A stretch of 64,000 nucleotides of DNA. It comes from Saksenaea vasiformis B4078. Taxonomy: Eukaryota > Mucoromycota > Mucoromycetes > Mucorales > Saksenaeaceae. Location of the stretch: assembly GCA_000697055.1 (NCBI GenBank), contig JNDT01002242.1:124001-188000 (forward strand), read 5' to 3'. Below, in pieces: positions 58,312-64,000 of this stretch (its first letter is position 1; each line of letters begins with the position of its first letter). The notes below the pieces were generated by a model. It did no database searches, was not told the origin of the DNA, and was given only the letters and a program-made list of their open reading frames with translations. The position numbers and the translations under genes were made by a program.

Positions 58312-58585
58312 ATCGTCGATTTATCCCGTCAGCGCATACCGGAAACACCGAAGAAAAAAGAGATATGATTGGTCGTCTTTGATAGGCAGAACACGGATGA
58401 GCCAACGCCAGAGCCAGAAGATACCACACCGAAAAGGTAAGTAATACATGTATATTCGATTGAATAATTTAAATGTACGCGATTTCAGGAACTGGGTATG
58501 TTGCAATATAACAAAAAAAGGCAAGAAGAAGAGAAAAAGAGGTGAGGATGGCGAACCAGACGATAATTCCCCCATCACCCCATAG
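58312..58585 (+). pseudogene. 3' end of a broken gene
   Basis: Two plus-strand exons: 58312..58436 and 58489..58585, around a clean 52-bp intron (GTAAGTAATAC...GATTTCAG). They read IVDLSRQRIPETPKKKEI, then a TGA, then LVVFDRQNTDEPTPEPEDTT and PKRNWVCCNITKKGKKKRKR to a stop. The Pro/Glu-rich linker and the Lys/Arg- and Cys-containing end look like the C terminus of a nuclear or transposon protein. One in-frame stop and no clear upstream exons suggest a pseudogene. No family is recognised. Confidence 0.4.
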
Positions 58586-59309
58586 TCCTGGTTGTGAAGA
58601 CTTCTCTAAACGTACAAGCTAGAAACACTACAGGAAATTTTCTTCACTTATTTTATGTGTCTCAAGGTTTCACTGTTTCACAGCAAGGTCTGTAACATCT
58701 TCCAAAGTATCTAGCGATGCGGGCAAAGTTGGAAATTTCCTGCCTATGGTAGCACCAGATCCTTGGTCCTTATTTTTTTTTTATCTGCTTGATGTTCTCA
58801 TAGATAACCTAAACTTGCTAAGCCAGTACATTGCATAATGTGATGCACATCAGCGTAGTAGTATGGCATCATTTGAAAGAATGTGTCGTCAGGGAAAAAT
58901 TAGGAATGTGTGAAGTATAATACGATTGGTTGATGAGCCTAGGCAATGAGCAATTGAACATGTCGAAACAGTTACAGATACCGTAGATAAAACCTGGTAT
59001 GCTGGAAACTTTAGTTCTCACAGACAAGTGTAGTCTAAAGAATCCAAATATAAGTTTTGCTAAATACAAAAAGACCATTTGAACCTGTGTATACAAAACT
59101 CTTTGTAAAAAAAAAAAAAGAAAAAAGAAAAAGAAGAAACTCATGGGTGCAAAAGCGCCGCAAAATCTACGCGGATGTAACTGAAAATGAACATATGATA
59201 GCACATGTATCAGATATCTAGTTAACCCATAAAGCTGTGGTGTTCTTGCAGTTTATATGCATTTTCAAGGAAAAACAGTAAAATTGATTTCATCTAAACT
59301 CATTTGGTT
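58586..59309. other. no gene resolved
   Basis: 3' region of the following minus-strand gene and unassigned sequence with an A-rich tract near 59107-59140. Confidence 0.5.
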
Positions 59310-60242
59310 TTAAAGACCATCCGTTTGCGAACGGGCAGCGTCCTTATTAACGGTATCAACGGGTTCAACTGGATCCGTATTGTCAACATCGTCCACAGAA
59401 TCTGTAGCGCCTGCACTGTCGACGCTATCCGTACTGTCCACGTTGTCCACGTTGTCCACGTTGTCCACGTTATCCGTACTGTCTGTGTTATCTGTGTTGT
59501 CTACGTTGTCTACGTTGTCTACGTTATCCACATTGTCCGCATTATCGACATTGTCCACATCATTCGCACTATCCGTACTATCCGTGTTATCCACAGAGTC
59601 TACAGAATCTGTATTGTCGACGTTTTCCGCTGGTTCTGCAATGTCCTTGTTGTCGATATCAGCCATCGGCTCTGTGGAGTCCTTACTGTCGGTGTCAGCC
59701 ATTGCTTCTGCGGCGTCCTTATTGTCGGTATCAACCATTGGTTCTGCGGTGTCCTTATTGTCAATGTCAGACGCAGGCTCTGTGGTGTCTGTATTGTCGA
59801 CGTCAGATGCGGGCTCTGTGCTATCTGTGTTGTCAACATCAGCCATCGGTTCTGCGGCGCCTTTATCGTCGATCTCAGACGTGGGCTCTGTAGCGTCTGT
59901 ATTATCATTATCAGCCGCTGGCTCTATGACCGTATCATCGACATTATCCACGGGGTCTGCAGTGTAGGTGGCAATTTTATCAGTACTGTCGGTATCAGCA
60001 GTTACTTTGGCAGCCTCAGAAGTTTCTCCATTCTGAGATCCATCACTAATCTTTCTAACAGTGTCAATGTCGGTTGTGGCGTCTTCGTTCTTGCTCGTTC
60101 CAGTGACATCATCCGTCACAATCCGACTGCTTGAGTCACCATCGGTAATTACATCGTTTGAAGTACCACTTTCAATAGGGGCGGCCCTGGCGGTGGCAAA
60201 GAGACAAACGGCGACCGAGATAGCAACAAAAGTGATTCGCAT
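59310..60242 (-). CDS. secreted acidic Asp/Val/Asn-repeat protein
   Basis: Intronless, 310 residues. The leader MRITFVAISVAVCLFATARA resembles those of the cysteine-module family, but the mature part has no cysteine. It is dominated by Asp, with Asn, Thr, Val and Ser. An N-terminal third of mixed sequence is followed by about fifteen imperfect repeats of roughly 10 residues (ADNDNTDATEP, SDVDNTDTTEP, ADTDSKDSTEP), then a purer run of NVDNVD and NTDSTD units (9-bp DNA unit GTTGTCCAC on the plus strand). Highly negative and probably disordered and extracellular; binding of cations such as calcium is possible but inferred. TATAAAA at 60299-60305. Copy number of the short repeats is likely to vary between strains. 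Confidence 0.85.
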   Translation of the reverse strand: MRITFVAISVAVCLFATARAAPIESGTSNDVITDGDSSSRIVTDDVTGTSKNEDATTDIDTVRKISDGSQNGETSEAAKVTADTDSTDKIATYTADPVDNVDDTVIEPAADNDNTDATEPTSEIDDKGAAEPMADVDNTDSTEPASDVDNTDTTEPASDIDNKDTAEPMVDTDNKDAAEAMADTDSKDSTEPMADIDNKDIAEPAENVDNTDSVDSVDNTDSTDSANDVDNVDNADNVDNVDNVDNVDNTDNTDSTDNVDNVDNVDNVDSTDSVDSAGATDSVDDVDNTDPVEPVDTVNKDAARSQTDGL

Positions 60243-60298
60243 ATTTGTGAATAAAAGAAAGTATACCGAAATATAATCATGGAGAATGGTTGCTTGCC

Positions 60299-60305
60299 TT
60301 TTATA
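60299..60305 (-). promoter_or_regulatory. TATA box of the Asp-repeat protein gene
   Basis: TATAAAA on the minus strand, about 60 bp before the start codon. Confidence 0.55.
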
Positions 60306-63300
60306 CATCTTTTTTTTCCCTTCCGATTGTTAATTATGACATTTCTGTAAACACAACACTAAGGATAAAGGTATGGTTCAAGAGCACGGAGGCGTGCATT
60401 ATCAGAAACAAAAATGGTATCGCCTTCATCTATGTCTGCATACTTTCCGTCCGTCATCTACTAGCACTCACATATCGCCGCATTTTGTGCCACCGTGCGC
60501 ATACGGGCGAAGCATTTTGTGTGCGTACAACGCCACAGCAGCTTATTTCGCGTAATCCTATCGTTACAGCACTTCTCTTATGTGGGCATACAGTTGGCCC
60601 TCCTTTCTGTTTTAATTTTGACCCTGTATCTAACTAAAGTAACAGTAGATATTCATATTACGTGTCTACTTAAACCATTCTAGATCAGAAGCCCTTTAAA
60701 ATTCTATCCTAAAGCAGTAAACATTCTACACCATTATAAGATAACTAATCAATAATACTAAATCCAATAAATTACTGAACACCAATCTTTTTGTTAACTG
60801 TTTTGCTCTGTCATTAATGAGGTACACTTTGATTCAAGTTAAAGCTATGAGCTATATCCATGTTGTCTTCCCTTATTATTTTTGTTTAAACTAGTGGATT
60901 AAGGACCTGTAGATGCAAATATCGTTTCCTCAAATCAAGGGGGACGCCGGACGCACAATTTCCCCGTGCCCTTCGACGTTCCATGTATGTACTCTGTTAG
61001 GGCGGCTGTGACTTTTTGATTTTACAAACACTTCTGGGCAACATGTATTTTGTCCGAACATTCGAGAAGAAACAAGGGTATATGGTATTGTGGAATATTT
61101 TTGGACAAGCAAACTTCATGCAAACCTTGAACATTCCGGTAAATGCAGCCATCCTTTACGGAGATAGTAAAGATGCATTTACCCTGAAAAGAGACGGCCG
61201 TTGATCAGCAGCCCTGCGATTCCACTTGACAATTAGGAGTTATAGACTTGCTAACAACTACACTTCCCTGTCTAAGTTTGGATGCAAAGAGCCTGATGCT
61301 TATCGTGACAACTTCTAGCAAATTAACCATCATGTTCGACTATTTTTAGAAGAGAACCCCGACAACAACCGCTATGAGAAGCTACAAAAGTCTGAGTATA
61401 CAGTTTATTGACTGGCTCATTAAGGGGAAAGGTCCCTGCCGATCATACACATTGCGTCCGTCATATGTGTAAGCCTTTTAACTCCGTTTCCACAATTATT
61501 CCTGGAAAATTACAACCTTCCTCATAGTGGCTGACAGAAAAAAAAAAAAGAGATAAATTATGGCTATAGGATAATATAATATACATGAAAGAAGTTTCTG
61601 CAGTTTTCAAGACACTTATGCTAAATATTTAATATCATCTTGGCGCCATACAAAATGGGAATGAGGAACATAATATGTGACATTGCCTTTGACGCCGAGA
61701 TAGAGAGAAGACGCGGTCATTAACCCTTGCTATAATACGTACAGCAATCTCCCGCGATCTAGAAATCCTATGCTGATTTTAGCTACATTCAGCATAAAGG
61801 CTTTATACTTGTTCCTTCATCTAGAGTGTGATAGTTTGAAACCACATCCAAATAAAAGAGGCACGGGTTTGTTTGTGGCGACGCTGCCATTTGTTTCTTC
61901 ACCTTCCCATTGTGTCTTGTCTCCTTTTTAAACTTCATTATGGGAACCCCACCAACGCATTCAAACGCACCGAAATAGCCTTATCACACTGATAAATGCT
62001 AATTCTCATATCTTGAAAAGGGTGCAGTGCGCGATGCTGGTTATGGAAAATTCGCATCATATATTGATTCTTTAAGAAGGTGGACTCGATACCCTTCTGG
62101 TTATGCGTTGGCGATCTCCTGTTAAGCATTTCTGTATGAATAGAGACACCACGTGTAAAGGCGTGCAGAAACCTATCATATAGATAGACTAAACCAGTCG
62201 TCTTTTTAGTGTTGTACATAACTTTCAACTCTCGCCATTTCGTGCCCTAACACAATGAGGTAGCCTATGGCAGTTCGAAGTAAATCACTTATCCCACCGA
62301 GAAAGTCCGCACACTGATTTGATATAACCGTATATACTGTTTATTGAACAAATTTTTACGCTAATCAATATAAACTTTGCGCCCATGAGGAGCCACTTTT
62401 ACGCTAAGAAAAGAATCAAATATGCGTTCGTTAATACATAAGTTGGCAACAAATTCATACACTACTTACATCAACGCGGTTCCTCGATGGACGCGAAATT
62501 TGTATAGACAGCATAAAAATTTGCTCATGTTTAGTAAATGGAATAATATTTGGATGTTATTTTACTTACCCCCGAAGGGTAATTCCACCGTTCGATGGAG
62601 GCCGCACCCCCGCACCGTGATGGGTGGGCGTAGGAGAAGAAGAGGAAAATGGCACAGGGCCAATGAAAACGCACTGCAGAGGACTTGAAGCGATACAACG
62701 TCCAGCGATCTATTGTACAAGATGAGTGATGCTGAGTGCGACAACATTTATTTGACGCCACCACAGCCGAGACGGTTCGGGACAGAGGTCATACAGGCTA
62801 AACAATCCATCAAAAGACACGAGTGATCCTGGACGCATATTCCATTAAAAATTACATACCGGGCATGTAAAATGAACAGAGCCAAAGAAAAAAAAAAGAA
62901 TTCATGCGTCCATTTAAATACGATCACTTTACGCGTTCCGATTGGTGCGTTGGGGAACCTATTACAATGGACCAGCGCAATACACCTTTGATTCAGAAGT
63001 AAAGGTGCCTGATTCTCTGCGCAAAGATACGCTGCTCCTCACCGTAGGATTGATGTGGTGTCGACGCAAAATAATATTTGGATGACGCAAATATTTATTC
63101 AAAATCCTATATTTCGAAAGCGATATGCCATCAACAGACCTAACAGATACAATGCAGCGCATCTATGATCATCAAATCCACTAGCTTGTCGATTTGTAAT
63201 GCCTTTTTAGGAACTGTATTGTTTGCATTTGCCAAATCGAGTGTAGGTGGATACTCTGCGTGTCACGCATAGGTTACTGCCAAACACGCTCTCTCTCATT

Positions 63301-63899
63301 TTCTTCGTCATTCGCTTCAACACATTTTAATTGTCGTCATTAGCGTCTTCAATGTGGTAGTTAAGCTCTCTGGCGGCAAGGTATCCAAGTAGTTTCTCAT
63401 TTCCATAATGCATTCTAGCGACCTTTATATGAAGAAGGAAGAAATGTCGAAGGGAATGGGTTATGGCCCCGAACTGGACAGTGCCACATAGTCGGAGAAT
63501 GAAATAGATAAACCAATGATCTTCGGCAAGTCGCCAAAGCACAAACGAAAAAAAATAGCTGAAAGTTAATAGCTGACGTCTGCGTGGGCTCACCAGAAAA
63601 AACACTTCGTCGGCTCTCACATACAAAGAAGACAAAAATAGAGGCCAGATCTATTACCTCACTGCAACATCTTCTAAATTATGCCCAGACAAAGTTCTTA
63701 CATTAAAAGTTCTTTTTAATTTCTTTTTTGTATCATATCTTCCCCTTTTTCCAAAACAAAGCCCCCCAAAAAAAAGACATCGAGTGCCTGTGATTAATAG
63801 ACTGTACAAAACAACCCGTTCCATTTGCTTTCTTTTCTTCTTTTTTCTTATATATAACTCTTTACCATTCCTCCACTTGTAATCACCTCGCACCAAACG
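60306..63899. other. no gene resolved
   Basis: 3.6 kb with short frames. A minus-strand frame at 62531-62764 ends near a good donor (GTAAGTAAAATAAC, reading leftward from about 62574), and an isolated plus-strand frame of 62 codons lies at 61016-61204. Neither could be extended to a gene. Confidence 0.4.
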
Positions 63900-64000
63900 A
63901 TGCCCTCTGTTGGGAAGGTACCTCTTTCTTATGATTAGGCAATAGAAATGAACTCATGTCTCTATTTCTTAGATCCTGTCGCCAAGCATATCTTTTGGTG
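63900..64000 (+). CDS. possible 5' end of a gene cut by the window edge
   Basis: ATG at 63900 opens MPSVGK, then a possible 55-bp intron (GTACCTC donor, TATTTCTTAG acceptor at 63963-63972), then an exon from 63973 reading ILSPSISFG to the window end. TATATATAAC at about 63850 could be the TATA box. Too little sequence to identify a product. Confidence 0.3.

Noticed and set aside
59304..60134. Plus-strand 276- and 195-codon frames rich in Ile/Val or Ser/Thr/Leu
   Set aside because: These are the reverse reading of the Asp-repeat gene. The minus-strand frame has the signal peptide, TATA box and sensible composition.
43645..60242. A CRISPR array or bacterial origin for the repeats
   Set aside because: The repeats are coding and in frame, and the window is clearly eukaryotic, with spliceosomal introns throughout.

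Overview
The window is nuclear DNA from a filamentous fungus, most likely an early-diverging lineage (Mucoromycota, Mucorales-like). Genes are split by many 40-90 bp introns, and the secreted lipase has the architecture and exact catalytic spacing of Rhizomucor miehei lipase. The other recognisable proteins are conserved eukaryotic ones. Genus and species cannot be set from the sequence alone. I rebuilt gene models by hand from splice signals and reading-frame continuity; frame closes across every junction listed unless stated otherwise.

Left part (1-13.4 kb): sparse. One intronless seven-helix membrane protein (2.4-3.3 kb), a possible small spliced gene at the left edge, and a decayed transposon-like gene (8.8-11.8 kb) into which a short CACTA-ended MITE has inserted.

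Gene-dense core (13.5-24.5 kb): ketol-acid reductoisomerase (ILV5, mitochondrial branched-chain amino acid synthesis), a GT49/LARGE-like glycosyltransferase, a secreted phosphoesterase/acid phosphatase, an MGST3-type MAPEG protein, a 5'-incomplete hypothetical gene, SDO1/SBDS (ribosome maturation) and MON1 (Rab7 GEF subunit). SDO1 and MON1 converge with their stop codons directly abutting.

A 7 kb gene-poor stretch (24.5-31.5 kb) holds only unresolved coding fragments. A second gene block follows (31.5-42.5 kb): extracellular lipase, SulP sulfate permease with STAS domain, a Cdc4/Fbw7-like F-box/WD40 protein and a 13-exon MFS permease of allantoate-permease type. Three genes in the window (SDO1, SulP, MFS) each need one GC-AG intron with the donor GCAAGT.

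The right third (43.6-60.3 kb) is the most unusual part. It is a cluster of small secreted proteins that share a near-identical leader (MRFTLL...). Five of them are built from 1 to 6 copies of a short module with an invariant C-x9-C cysteine pair, 13 modules in all, and a sixth has the leader followed by an acidic Asp-Val-Asp-Asn repeat. Single-module genes sit in diverged tandem duplications, two coding copies look identical while their flanks have diverged, and several members share a TATA box and an upstream promoter block. I do not recognise this family and consider it the best candidate for an undescribed system. The last 100 bases may contain the start of a further plus-strand gene.
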